NCBI GenBank assembly: GCA_963765105.1
Contig: CAVXUW010000004.1
Coordinates: forward strand, 372,001 to 436,000
Reading direction: 5' to 3'
Source of the DNA: CALMEC01 sp963765105
Lineage (GTDB): Bacteria; Actinomycetota; Thermoleophilia; Miltoncostaeales; Miltoncostaeaceae
Length of the DNA: 64,000 nt
Every line of letters begins with the position of its first letter. Position 1 is the first letter of the stretch. The notes beneath the pieces are model-generated. The model had not been told where the DNA came from. It saw nothing but the letters and a program-made list of their open reading frames with translations, and made no database searches. The translations under genes were made by a program, and so were the position numbers. This document shows positions 53,244 through 61,976 of the stretch, in pieces.

Positions 53244-54233
53244 CTACCGGACGGGCATCTTGCGGCTCGTACTGGGAATGAGACCGACGTTGGCGCGGAT
53301 ACCACGGTTGCGCATCTGGGTGCGAACCGTAGTGGCGTTGTCGAAGTTGATGAAGCGCCCACTCACCACAAAGAACAAGTTTCGCCGCAGGCCCGTGTGG
53401 TACTCGCTGCGGATGGCGGCCGAAAAGCCACGCTTCCGGACAACCCGGTAGCGCTGACGGGCGTCGGCCAACTTGAGAAAAGCACCGGCGTTGACCTGGT
53501 AGCGCGGCACCGAGACCACCGGCGTGGCATAGGTCGTCAGGTATCCGCGGTCGACGTACTCCACGACGCCGCCGGTGATGGCATCGGCCAGAACCTGGCG
53601 GACGTTGGGGTCGGCCAGGCGAAGGGCTTCGGTGGGGTTCGACAGGAACGCGCCCTCCACCAGCACTGCAGGCATGGTCGTGTTCTTTAGGACGTAGAAG
53701 CCGGCGGTCTTGATACCACGGTCGGGCAAGCCGAGGCTGGCGACAACGCGCTCATGAATCAGCGCCGCCAAGGCTTGAGAGCCCGCACCGGCATAGTAGA
53801 AGTGGTAGGTCTCGGTGCCGGAAGACGTTTCGCTGAGTGCATTCGAGTGGATCGAGACGAAAAGATCGGCTTTGGCGTTGTTGGCCAGGTCGGTGCGGGC
53901 GGAGAGATCGGCCCCCGTGGTTGTGTACGGGACATCGCCCCCGGCGAGGTCCTGGGTTCGTGTCATGAGCGTGCCGTAGCCGCGGGCGGTGAGCGCCGCG
54001 TTGACGCGCTGGGCGACGTCGAGGTTGACGTCTTTTTCGTAGATACGGGTTTGGCCATCCGGGTCGATGCGTGGGGTGAGACCCGTGGCGGTGCCCGGGG
54101 GAAGCGTCCCCGTGGCTCCCGAGTCGCCTCCGCCGTGCCCGGGATCAATAGCGATAAGGGGCGCACCAGTGGCTGGCGCGACGGCGGTCGCAACCGCGAG
54201 GAGCGCAGCGATGGCCAGGAGGCGACGGCTCAC
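53244..54233 (-). CDS. N-acetylmuramoyl-L-alanine amidase (Amidase_3)
   Basis: Secreted peptidoglycan amidase of 329 residues. The signal peptide (LLAIAALLAVATAVAPATG) is followed by the zinc domain: IAIDPGHGGGDSG (first His), VDLSIHSNAL-type FVSIHSNALSE (later His) and VLVEGAFLSNPTEA (catalytic Glu). The C-terminal 80 residues are a basic SPOR-like or wall-binding region. It cleaves stem peptides from glycan. It overlaps the GerMN lipoprotein gene by 4 bp. Confidence 0.93.
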   Translation of the reverse strand: MSRRLLAIAALLAVATAVAPATGAPLIAIDPGHGGGDSGATGTLPPGTATGLTPRIDPDGQTRIYEKDVNLDVAQRVNAALTARGYGTLMTRTQDLAGGDVPYTTTGADLSARTDLANNAKADLFVSIHSNALSETSSGTETYHFYYAGAGSQALAALIHERVVASLGLPDRGIKTAGFYVLKNTTMPAVLVEGAFLSNPTEALRLADPNVRQVLADAITGGVVEYVDRGYLTTYATPVVSVPRYQVNAGAFLKLADARQRYRVVRKRGFSAAIRSEYHTGLRRNLFFVVSGRFINFDNATTVRTQMRNRGIRANVGLIPSTSRKMPVR

Positions 54234-54862
54234 GGCGTCACGCCGAGGTCGGGGAAGTCGGCCCGTGAGAAAGCGTTTGAGAAGTCGAACTGCGTGCCGG
54301 GAAGCTGGGGTGTTTGTCCGTCGACCGTGATTCGCACGCGGGAGACCCCGGCCACCTCGGTTGCCGAGTAGACGATGGGCGCAAGCACTGCGAGCTCGGC
54401 CGTGGCCCCGCCCGAGGGGTAGCCCGACACGAATGCCTGGCTGAAGTTGATAAGCGCTTCGTCACCCGTGACGTTGGTTCCCACGATCTCGGTTCCCGTC
54501 GGCAGCGCAGGGACGCCCGCAGGAGTCTGGGGGCCCTCCGCAAGCGCTTCGAGCACCGCGCGCAGCTCGGGTTCAGCTGTCGATGACGGCCGCGACTCGG
54601 AGACCAGCTCGACCCCCTCGGCGTCAAGGAACCAGACCCGGAGCTTGTCGGTTGATGGCGTGGGGGTTGAGGTGGTGTTGGTCGTGGGGATCTCGGTTCC
54701 CGGCACGGCGGTCGATGTTGCCGGTGGTGGCGGGGCGGAACCATCCCCGGGTTCGCTCGTCGAGCTTGACCCGCACGCGGCGAGCGCGACCACGGCAAGC
54801 GCCACCAGCCCAACAGCGAGGGGGCGAGACGTAATGCGTATGTATGCAGGTTGTTTGCTCAT
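54230..54862 (-). CDS. GerMN-domain lipoprotein
   Basis: Lipoprotein of 210 residues from ATG 54860-54862, lipobox VALAAC (Cys30). A Pro/Ser/Thr-rich linker (residues 31-65) precedes the GerMN domain: LRVWFLDAEGVELVSESRP, LRAVLEALAEGPQTP and TGDEALINFSQAFVSGYPSG. In Bacillus GerM acts in sporulation; in actinobacteria such proteins usually flank envelope genes. It is coupled to a downstream amidase, suggesting a cell-wall role. Confidence 0.88.
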   Translation of the reverse strand: MSKQPAYIRITSRPLAVGLVALAVVALAACGSSSTSEPGDGSAPPPPATSTAVPGTEIPTTNTTSTPTPSTDKLRVWFLDAEGVELVSESRPSSTAEPELRAVLEALAEGPQTPAGVPALPTGTEIVGTNVTGDEALINFSQAFVSGYPSGGATAELAVLAPIVYSATEVAGVSRVRITVDGQTPQLPGTQFDFSNAFSRADFPDLGVTP

Positions 54863-55019
54863 CAAGGGCAGCCAGTCTAGGTCCTGTCGGTCCCCACCGG
54901 GGCGGGCTTTACGAAACCCGCAAGAGTCGGCGCATCATGCAACGGACGGTTCATGAACGCCACTCGGCCTGTCACGGCCGCGACCGCTAGACTCGCCGAC
55001 CGAACGACCGGGAGACAAC

Positions 55020-55367
55020 GTGGCGTATCTCAGTGGCATCGAAACCGTCTACTACCGCATCTGCAACATGGATGCAGCCATCGCTTTCTACGAGGGCGTG
55101 CTTGGGCTTACGCTCAAAAACCGCCAAGGTAACGATTGGGCCGAGTTCGACTGCGGCGGCTACGACCTGGCGCTCGAGGGCGAGTTGGCAACCCGACCGC
55201 ACCAGGGTGGAGCCACGGTGGTGTTCCGCACTGACGACATCGACGCTCTCTTCGCCCATCTGGAGAAGAACGAAATCGCACGCGGCGAGGTCGAAGACGT
55301 CGGAGGAGCACGCCTGCTCGAATTCTACGACCGGGACAGCAATCGGCTTATTGCGATGGGTCCCTAG
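55020..55367 (+). CDS. VOC/glyoxalase-fold protein
   Basis: Small metalloenzyme-like protein of 115 residues; GTG start with GGGAG five bases upstream. Two beta-alpha-beta-beta-beta modules: VYYRICNMDAAIAFYEGVLG and FRTDDIDALFAHLEKNE, ending RLLEFYDRDSNRLIAM. Such proteins are dioxygenases, glyoxalases or resistance proteins; the substrate is unknown. Its end overlaps the convergent gene at 55348. Confidence 0.88.
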   Translation: MAYLSGIETVYYRICNMDAAIAFYEGVLGLTLKNRQGNDWAEFDCGGYDLALEGELATRPHQGGATVVFRTDDIDALFAHLEKNEIARGEVEDVGGARLLEFYDRDSNRLIAMGP

Positions 55368-55746
55368 CGGAAAACTCTCGTTGTGCCCCGGCGGCGGCCC
55401 GCGAATGGGCCGCCGCGCGAAGGAATCCCTCCACATCGTCGACGCTGATGACCACGCGTCGGGTGGACCACCGAAACGGTGTGCGTACGACGACGGGCTC
55501 GGAGAGCTCCAGCAGTGCTGAGGGCCCCCACGCCGTCGCAAAGGCCACCAGGCGCGGTGCCAGCCGTACCCCGAGGCCGCCCCACCAGGGCCACCGCATC
55601 GTCGACAACCGATCGACGAGTGCGACCGGGATCTCGGCGCGTCCCACGACCCCGAGCCGCACGCGAATGACCTCATCGGTGATCTCCGCGGCAAGCGGCC
55701 CACGCACCAGCGGCCACAAGAGTCGCGTCGCCCAGCATCGCCTCAT
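55348..55746 (-). CDS. hypothetical protein, possible PH-like domain
   Basis: Protein of about 132 residues from ATG 55744-55746; upstream GTGs after an AGGAGG near 55780 are alternatives. It is beta-rich with Trp-rich loops (MRWPWWGGLGVRLAPRLVAF; RTPFRWSTRRVVISVDD) ending in a helix (VEGFLRAAAHS). This resembles small actinobacterial PH-like proteins, but I am not certain of the family. Divergent from the SDR gene. Confidence 0.55.
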   Translation of the reverse strand: MRRCWATRLLWPLVRGPLAAEITDEVIRVRLGVVGRAEIPVALVDRLSTMRWPWWGGLGVRLAPRLVAFATAWGPSALLELSEPVVVRTPFRWSTRRVVISVDDVEGFLRAAAHSRAAAGAQREFSARDPSQ

Positions 55747-55818
55747 CGGGAAAGCGTTCACCGGCCGAGTGTGACACACCACCCTCCTGATACCCGACCG
55801 ATGTGGCATGGTGAACGA

Positions 55819-56502
55819 ATGAGCGGCCGAGTCATGTTCATCACCGGGGCGTCGAGCGGTATCGGCGCGGCGACTGCTCGCCAGGCCGTTGCCGCCGGGC
55901 ACCGGGTGGCGTTGATCGGACGGCGCACCGAACCACTTCACGAGCTCGCCAGAAGCCTGGGTGAAGACAGGGCAACGGCAATCGCCTGTGACGTAACCGA
56001 ATGGGACGAGGTTGTCGCCGCAGTAGACGCCACGCTCGCACGGTTTGGGCAAATCGATGTGACGTTTGCCAACGCCGGGTTTGGTGCGGTGCGCGGTTTC
56101 CTCAACGAGTCGCCCGAACACTGGAAGTCGATGATCTTGACCAACGTCTACGGAGCTGCGCTGACGATTCGGGCCACCGTTTCGGCGCTGCGCGAAAGCC
56201 GTGGACACCTACTGCTCACCGGCTCCGTCGCTGGCCACGTGGCCGTTCCCGGGTCGGTCTACTCCGCCACGAAGCACGCGGTGGTGGCGATGGCAGAATC
56301 CGCTCGCAAGGAGCTCCACGAACACGGCATCCGCGTGACCGTCATCTCACCGGGCAACGTCGACACGCCGTTCTTCGACAACACACCGGCGGTCTCACTC
56401 GATGATGACGATGTTGCACGGGCCGTGATGTTCGCCATCGACCAACCACCGGGCGTGGGCATCAATGAGATCGTGATGCGCCACCCCGACCAGGCGATTT
56501 AG
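55819..56502 (+). CDS. short-chain dehydrogenase/reductase
   Basis: NAD(P)-dependent oxidoreductase of 227 residues from ATG 55819. Cofactor loop TGASSGIGAATARQ, NAG motif FANAGFG, active-site YSATKHA (Tyr-xxx-Lys), and SPGNVDTPF afterwards. The residues after the second strand (LIGRRTEPL) favour NADP. Substrate unknown. Its end overlaps the convergent deaminase gene by 4 bp. Confidence 0.92.
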   Translation: MSGRVMFITGASSGIGAATARQAVAAGHRVALIGRRTEPLHELARSLGEDRATAIACDVTEWDEVVAAVDATLARFGQIDVTFANAGFGAVRGFLNESPEHWKSMILTNVYGAALTIRATVSALRESRGHLLLTGSVAGHVAVPGSVYSATKHAVVAMAESARKELHEHGIRVTVISPGNVDTPFFDNTPAVSLDDDDVARAVMFAIDQPPGVGINEIVMRHPDQAI

Positions 56503-57047
56503 ACTGCTTCGAACAGCTCGAATCCGTGAGGATCACTGCCAGCCAGATGAGCCGCGAGATCGTCGTACTGCTGTTGCAACGCGTCGGAGTACGACGTGGC
56601 GTAGTGATCCTCGAACACCACCCGGCGCACCCCCGCCTGCACGGCCTCTTTCAGGCAGCCAAAACACGGGCTGAGCGTGGTGTAGAGCGTGGCCCCGTCG
56701 ACGCGAATGCCGAAACGAGCGGCGCTGAGGAATGCGTTTTGCTCAGCGTGAACGCAGATGCACACGTCCAAGGCCCGGCCGGATGTGTGCAACGGATCGG
56801 TGGCGTCGTCGCCCCGGCCGTCACGGTGAAGGGCGCTGTCGTTGCAGCGAACGCAGCCACCATCGGCGCAGTTGGGAAAGCCCGTCGGCGTGCCGTTGAA
56901 CCCGGTCGAGATAACCCGGTTCTCCAGCACCAGCAGCGCGCCGACACAGCTGCCCTGGCAGTTCGCACCTTCGCGAACCGCCCGGGCAAGCCCCATGTAG
57001 AACGCGTCGCGCTCACGCTGCTTCGCGCGGTCGACGGTGCCGTCCAC
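56499..57047 (-). CDS. dCMP deaminase (ComEB-like)
   Basis: Zinc-dependent deoxycytidylate deaminase of 182 residues, making dUMP for thymidylate synthesis. Zinc and catalytic residues: CVHAEQNAF (His, Glu) and SPCFGCLKEAV (two Cys). A second cysteine set (CADGGCVRCND) is also typical of this family. It lies just downstream of the PspAA gene in the same direction, probably cotranscribed by position. Confidence 0.92.
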   Translation of the reverse strand: MDGTVDRAKQRERDAFYMGLARAVREGANCQGSCVGALLVLENRVISTGFNGTPTGFPNCADGGCVRCNDSALHRDGRGDDATDPLHTSGRALDVCICVHAEQNAFLSAARFGIRVDGATLYTTLSPCFGCLKEAVQAGVRRVVFEDHYATSYSDALQQQYDDLAAHLAGSDPHGFELFEAV

Positions 57048-57052
57048 GTCGC

Positions 57053-57334
57053 TCAGTCGGGGATCAACCCCTCCTCCGAGAGCATCTTCCGGGCCTCGGC
57101 CAGCGTGGTGTCCATGTCGGGCACCACGGCGTCGGACGGGACAAGCTCATCGTCTGCTAGCGGCGTACCGAGCTTCTTGACGGCGGCGATGAGCTCCGCC
57201 AGCGCCTCGGTGAAACCGTCTTGATCGTTTGCTTGAACGGCAGCTTCGACGCGATTGTCGATGGCGTTGAGATCGTCTTCCTTGTCATCGGGGACACGGA
57301 ACTGTCCCTCGCCGAGAATCCGCACGACGGTCAT
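57053..57334 (-). CDS. pspAA: PspA-associated protein PspAA
   Basis: Small soluble protein of 93 residues matching the PspAA family: MTVVRILGEGQFRVPDD, LNAIDNRVEAAV, PLADDELVPSDAVVPD and a C-terminal EARKMLSEEGLIPD. It overlaps the pspA stop by 4 bp (ATGA), as in other actinobacteria. It is thought to form a complex with PspA in envelope-stress protection; its biochemistry is little known. Confidence 0.85.
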   Translation of the reverse strand: MTVVRILGEGQFRVPDDKEDDLNAIDNRVEAAVQANDQDGFTEALAELIAAVKKLGTPLADDELVPSDAVVPDMDTTLAEARKMLSEEGLIPD

Positions 57335-58077
57335 GCCGTCGGCCCTCCCTCAAGCGTGGCGGTCTCACCCGGGGCAGCGCCCGTACCGAGCTCCTTCTTG
57401 AGGGCTTCGAGCTCCGCGTCGACCTCGGACTTTTGCGTCACCTGGGCAAGCTCGCGGTCGATGACGTCGCCGCTTTGGGTCATGTCCTCGAGCACTCCGG
57501 ATTCGAGCAGCTCGTCCAGAGCGCCCGCGCGGGCCTTCATCTGGTCGGTCTTGTCCTCGGCACGCTGCAGAGCGAGGCCGACATCGGCCATCTCCTCGGA
57601 GATACCGCTGAACGCCTCGTTGATCTTGACTTGAGCTTCCGCCGCGGAGTACTGGGCCTTGATGGTCTCCTTCTGCGTCCGGAAGGCCTCGACCTTGGCG
57701 GTGAGCTTCTGCTCGGCGGAGATGAGCTTGGTTTGCTCACCTTCAAGCTGTTGACGCTGCCCATCGAGGCCTTGCAGCTGTGCCTGCACGCCCTTCTTGC
57801 GCTCCAGCGCAATGCGTGCGAGGTCCTCGCGGCCCGCTTGTAGGGCGCCGCGTGCCTGGGAGTCGAGCTTCTCGAGGCTCGCTTCGAGCTTCTCTGTCTG
57901 CAGCTCCAGGCGCTTCTTGCTCGTGGTCACATCGGTGACCCCGCGACGCACTTGCTGCAGGAGCTCGAGTTGCTTCTCGTACGAGTAGTCGAGCGCCTCG
58001 TTGGGATTCTCGGCGCTGCCGAGAAGCTTGCTGATTTTCGCCTTAACGATCAGCAGGAATCGACGCATCAACCCCAT
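57331..58077 (-). CDS. pspA: PspA/IM30 (ESCRT-III-like) membrane-protection protein
   Basis: Helical protein of 248 residues almost entirely coiled coil, as in the PspA/Vipp1 family. The N-terminus (MGLMRRFLLIVKAKISKLLG, a membrane-binding amphipathic helix) is followed by helices such as LLQQVRRGVTDVTTSKKRLE, and a C-terminal ELAQVTQKSEVDAELEALKK. It should polymerise on damaged membranes. No PspB/C, ClgR or RsgI-type sensor lies next to it; PspAA is coupled directly after. Confidence 0.95.
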   Translation of the reverse strand: MGLMRRFLLIVKAKISKLLGSAENPNEALDYSYEKQLELLQQVRRGVTDVTTSKKRLELQTEKLEASLEKLDSQARGALQAGREDLARIALERKKGVQAQLQGLDGQRQQLEGEQTKLISAEQKLTAKVEAFRTQKETIKAQYSAAEAQVKINEAFSGISEEMADVGLALQRAEDKTDQMKARAGALDELLESGVLEDMTQSGDVIDRELAQVTQKSEVDAELEALKKELGTGAAPGETATLEGGPTA

Positions 58078-58117
58078 CGTCTGGTCCTTTCATTGACATG
58101 CGGATGAGTTGAGCCTA

Positions 58118-59920
58118 TCAGCGCCCGCGCCGCAACTTGGGTGCCACATATCTCACCGTCGACACCGCCACGCCACCGGCCGACACCACGGTGATGCGCA
58201 CCTGATAGACCCCGGCCGGCAACGGCTTGCGCCGCACGGTAGCGATACGACGACCCGAGCTGCGTGGCACGATTTTCGCGACCGTAGCGGGCACCCACTC
58301 CGGAGGACTGGAGCGCGACCGCCGCCACAGTCGCAGGGCAACGCGGGAGGCGCCCGGATCGAGTCGGAAACGCACGATGGTGTTACGTCCGCTGCGACTG
58401 ACCCTGAGCTTCTTTGCGCGAGCTTTGGCGCCCACCGTGCCGCCGGGGCCACCGACGGCGCTCACCGACACCGTGGTGGCACGCATGTTTCCGGCTCCAT
58501 CAACCGCGACCACGGGCACGTCGCTGGTGCCGCTGGCAACCGTGATCGTGATGGCAAACGTCCCACCTGTGCCGATGGTGGCGCGGATGCCCCCGACAGT
58601 TAGTGACGCAACACCCGCATCGTCGGTGACCGTACCGCCGATGGTGGCAAAGCGATTGGGAAGAACCACGCCGGCGGCGGGAGAGGTAACCGTGATCTGC
58701 GGGGCAGTCGTGTCGGTGGCGGTCGACGGCGAGAGGAAGATATCGGCCTGAGCGTCGGTGTCGCTGTCGGCCAGGCGCGGCGTGAGCCCGCCGTCATCGA
58801 GTTCGATGGCGACCGCTCCGCCGTTGGCGCTGAGTGCTGCCGGGCCGCTACCCACCCCCGCGCCACCACCGCCAATGCGTTCTGTGGCACGCGAGGTCGT
58901 CCCGCCGGGACGGTCGCGTATGTAGGCGTCGATCTGGCCGGCGGGACCGCCCGGCTCGTTCAGCGCGGTGGACGTGGTGAACGCCACGCGGCGCCCGTCG
59001 GCGCTGATGCTCGGTCGCGTACCGGTGGCCGTAATCGTCTCCGCGCCGCCGCCGACGACGTCGATGGCGCCCACACCGGTTCCTGCTTGGTAGGTGACGC
59101 TGCGACCGTTGCCGGAGAGGTCCGGCAGTGTGCCCGTCACCGGTGATCGCGTGATGCGGGCTGCGAGGTCGCGCACGGTGACGGTGCTGTCGTCCTCAAA
59201 TGCGACATGTCCCCCGTCCGCGCTGATTGACGCCCGCTGAAGCACCCCGGTGAGGGCGGCGCCACCCGAGTTCAGGCTCGCCGGCTGCGTGGTACCGAAG
59301 GTGAGGTCACGCACCACAATGTCGGATGTCGACCCCGTGATGTCATCCCACAGGTTCGTGGCCGTGCCGGTCTCATATGCCACGCGAGATCCGTCGAACG
59401 AAATGTCGGGGTCACCGGCAACGCCGGCGTTTGCCGCGTCGCCAGCGACCGCACGAGAGACCACCGCAACCGCCCCGGTTGAGAGTTCCTTGCGAAACAC
59501 GTCGCGCTGCCCGCCGTCGGTGTCGAGTAGCGAAAGGTTGGTCGCGGTCGACGCGAACACCACGAACCGTCCGTCACCGCTGTTGGCGTAACGCACTTCG
59601 GTTCCGGAGGCGTCGACATCGGCGTTGGCGGCTTGGCCCATCGCGCTGGTCGAGGCGAGGATGGTGCGTCCCGCAACCCGGTCACGCACGTAGAGCTGAC
59701 GCACGCCGCCGGTGAAAGTCCCGGTCAACGTCTCAGTGGAAACGAAGGCGACGTACCTCCCGTCGGCCGATACCGCCGGTCCGGTGGCATCGAGTGCGGC
59801 GTTGCCACCGTCATCACGGAGGCTCACGACGAGCGGGTCGGCACTCACCGCTCCGGCAGGCGCGCAGGCGCACAGCAGAGCAATCATGGCGCCACGTAGG
59901 GCGTTTCGTCCGGGCCTCAC
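58118..59920 (-). CDS. secreted WD40/TolB-like beta-propeller protein
   Basis: Exported protein of 600 residues with a GTG start and a signal peptide (LRGAMIALLCACAPAGAVSA). Residues about 35-390 hold repeated SADGR-type propeller blades (GPAVSADGRYVAFVST, DISFDGSRVAYETG, SISADGRRVAFTTS). An Ig-like region follows (TVTDDAGVASLTVGG), and the C-terminus is Arg-rich beta. It is probably a cell-surface or wall-bound protein. The start codon lies near the divergent methyltransferase. Confidence 0.85.
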   Translation of the reverse strand: MRPGRNALRGAMIALLCACAPAGAVSADPLVVSLRDDGGNAALDATGPAVSADGRYVAFVSTETLTGTFTGGVRQLYVRDRVAGRTILASTSAMGQAANADVDASGTEVRYANSGDGRFVVFASTATNLSLLDTDGGQRDVFRKELSTGAVAVVSRAVAGDAANAGVAGDPDISFDGSRVAYETGTATNLWDDITGSTSDIVVRDLTFGTTQPASLNSGGAALTGVLQRASISADGGHVAFEDDSTVTVRDLAARITRSPVTGTLPDLSGNGRSVTYQAGTGVGAIDVVGGGAETITATGTRPSISADGRRVAFTTSTALNEPGGPAGQIDAYIRDRPGGTTSRATERIGGGGAGVGSGPAALSANGGAVAIELDDGGLTPRLADSDTDAQADIFLSPSTATDTTAPQITVTSPAAGVVLPNRFATIGGTVTDDAGVASLTVGGIRATIGTGGTFAITITVASGTSDVPVVAVDGAGNMRATTVSVSAVGGPGGTVGAKARAKKLRVSRSGRNTIVRFRLDPGASRVALRLWRRSRSSPPEWVPATVAKIVPRSSGRRIATVRRKPLPAGVYQVRITVVSAGGVAVSTVRYVAPKLRRGR

Positions 59921-60030
59921 CCGGGCACCGTACCGGGCGCCCGCCCATCCGGCGAGGCCACTCGTCCGCCGGCGACCCGTACATTTCGCTCATCGACCTG
60001 AGCGTCCGCCATTCACAGATCGCCCGCCGC

Positions 60031-60663
60031 GTGCACGTGCGCTGCCGCGCCGCCCGTTGGGATCGCTACACGGGCCTGTTCCCGCCGTGTATCGGCGAGT
60101 CGGTGCTCGACGTCGGCGTCTCCCCCCTCGTCGACCTCCCGGGCGAGAACGAGTTCCTCACGCGCTACCCGCACCCCGAGCAGGTCACCGCCGTCTCAAA
60201 CGACACAAACCTCGACCCGGTACGCCGGCGTTTCCCGAAAGTGACCGTCCTCACCGCCGACGCCTTGGCCCTCCCCTTCCCCGACCGCGCCTTCGACGTG
60301 GTTCAGAGCAACGCCGTCATCGAACACGTCGGCCCGTCCGCGCAGCAGGCCCAGTTCGTCGCCGAGTTGGTACGTGTCGCGAAAGCCGGCTTCATCTCCA
60401 CCCCGCTACGTGAGTTCCCCGTCGACTCCCACACCAACCTGCCATTCCTGCACTGGCTCCCCCGCCCCGTCTTCCTGGCCGCCCTCACGCGCCTGGGCCG
60501 ACACGACCCGGCGACCGAGTGGATCACCTGGCTCCTCTCCCGCCACCAGTTCCAGAAAATCGCCCCGCGCGAACCGGACGTCATATTTCTCACCCAACGC
60601 CTTGCCGGCCTGCCTGCGGTCCTCACCCTCGCCTTCCGGCATCCGGTGGAGCGGGAACGATAG
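60031..60663 (+). CDS. SAM-dependent methyltransferase (class I), start uncertain
   Basis: Class I methyltransferase domain: motif I SVLDVGVSPLVDLPGENEF, then TVLTADALALPFPDRAFDVV and QSNAVIEHVGP. A C-terminal helical region contains FLHWLPRPVFLAAL. The first canonical start in frame is GTG 60031 (210 residues), but coding-like sequence (SVRHSQIARRV) begins near 59986, upstream of it, without an ATG/GTG/TTG. A CTG at 59998 is a possible unusual start. Target unknown. Confidence 0.7.
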   Translation: MHVRCRAARWDRYTGLFPPCIGESVLDVGVSPLVDLPGENEFLTRYPHPEQVTAVSNDTNLDPVRRRFPKVTVLTADALALPFPDRAFDVVQSNAVIEHVGPSAQQAQFVAELVRVAKAGFISTPLREFPVDSHTNLPFLHWLPRPVFLAALTRLGRHDPATEWITWLLSRHQFQKIAPREPDVIFLTQRLAGLPAVLTLAFRHPVERER

Positions 60664-60852
60664 TTGCCCGGGCAGTTCAGCGAGCCCACAGGAGGACGCA
60701 GCAGCCGAACACAGCGTTGGGCGGCAACTCTGGGTTGCTACGGCAGAAATGCGTGTCTTCGTACCGGGCCTGCGGCGGCCTCATCGGCGCCCTCAGCGGG
60801 TGGTGTCACTCGATCGCGGGTCTCATGCCGGTTCGCCCGTCGGTCGTTGTTG

Positions 60853-61290
60853 TCAGGGGGAGGGGAGTCGTGGCCAGGTCCAGGCGACTCGTGAGATAGC
60901 GAGGAGGAGGAGCGACTCGACGACACTCCCGAGGATGTAGTAGATCCAGGTTTCACCGACGATCGTGACGACCACGGATGCAAGATAGATCAGGCTGACG
61001 ACGATGTTGGCCGTCCTGTTCATCCGTGCCGGGGCGAGGAGCGAGACGATGATCATGAGGCTGGGAATCACGATGTAGATCGTGGTGAGCGCAAGAAAGG
61101 CCTGGTTGATCTCGAAGCCTGGACCAGGAACCTTGCCGGCGAGTGCACCGTTGATCACGTCGTCCCGCCAGAACCCGAAGATATCGACATAGGCGAACAC
61201 GAAGAGCAGTGAGATCCATAAGCCGCAAAGCACGACCTTCACATCCACTTTCGTGTCCTGAAGGTTCGCTGTCCGATCGGTCTTGTTCAC
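60853..61290 (-). CDS. DUF6326-like membrane protein
   Basis: Protein of 145 residues with four hydrophobic helices: VVLCGLWISLLFVFAYVDIF, a second near IYIVIPSLMIIVSLL, a third (ANIVVSLIYLASVVVTIVG) and a last (LGSVVESLLLLAISRV). The layout and the loop APARMNRTANI recall DUF6326 proteins. Function unknown. Start ATG 61288-61290 with an AGGAGGAGA tract close upstream. Confidence 0.6.
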   Translation of the reverse strand: MNKTDRTANLQDTKVDVKVVLCGLWISLLFVFAYVDIFGFWRDDVINGALAGKVPGPGFEINQAFLALTTIYIVIPSLMIIVSLLAPARMNRTANIVVSLIYLASVVVTIVGETWIYYILGSVVESLLLLAISRVAWTWPRLPSP

Positions 61291-61407
61291 CGACGTCTCC
61301 TCCTGTTAGCAAGTAGCGGGGTCGATTGTCCCGGCACCTGTGTGGGAATCGGCGTGCGCTACTTGTGACTTCGCGTGGGTACGCATCCGTTTGCCCCGAC
61401 CTCAACG

Positions 61408-61869
61408 TCATGACCGCGGTTCGAAGATGACGACGGCGGTCTCTGTTGGACGGCGTGCGGCGAAGGCGTCCAGATTCTTGTCGATCTCTCGCCACCGTGA
61501 CCACAGCCGTTCCCGCTCCTCGCCGCGGGCGGTCCGGCCGGTGACCAGACGCGGACCGTCGGGTAGGTCGACCCGAACGTCGGGGTGGGCCTGCAGGTTC
61601 AGCCACCATGCCGGCTCGCCCTCCCCCCAGCCGTTCATCGCCATGGCCACGAGGTTCTGCCCATCCTCGAAGTAGCCCACCATGACGCTGTGCTCGCGAC
61701 CGGTCCTTCGCCCGATGGTCGTGACACGCATGGCACCCCACCCGTTGGGCTTCGGCCGCCACAGGCCCAGACGGCCGCGCGTCAGACGGTAAATGCGCCG
61801 ATGGGCGACCCAGAAGAGCCGCACGAACCACCGAGGAGGCAGTCGGGCCTTGCTCTTTGACGCCGACAT
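61408..61869 (-). CDS. Ddn-like (nitroreductase/quinone reductase family) protein
   Basis: Protein of 153 residues with the split-barrel fold of F420-dependent nitroreductase (Ddn) relatives: MRVTTIGRRTGREHSVMVGY, NGWGEGEPAWWLNLQAHPDV, and TGRTARGEERERLW. Many such proteins bind deazaflavin F420 or reduce quinones. A second relative is encoded at 62777-63316, on either side of a DUF4386 gene. F420 use is family knowledge, not shown here. Confidence 0.85.
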   Translation of the reverse strand: MSASKSKARLPPRWFVRLFWVAHRRIYRLTRGRLGLWRPKPNGWGAMRVTTIGRRTGREHSVMVGYFEDGQNLVAMAMNGWGEGEPAWWLNLQAHPDVRVDLPDGPRLVTGRTARGEERERLWSRWREIDKNLDAFAARRPTETAVVIFEPRS

Positions 61870-61976
61870 CTGGAGTCACCTCGTTTCGGAGGGCAGTTTG
61901 GGTTTGGATGCTGCCGGGGCTTCGACCAGGGCTCGCCCCGGCTGAGCGAAGGCGCCAGCGGTCAGCATGACCGCCC

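Noticed and set aside
55348..56208. 286-residue minus-strand protein
   Set aside because: Its first half is antisense to the SDR gene; only the last about 130 residues look coding.
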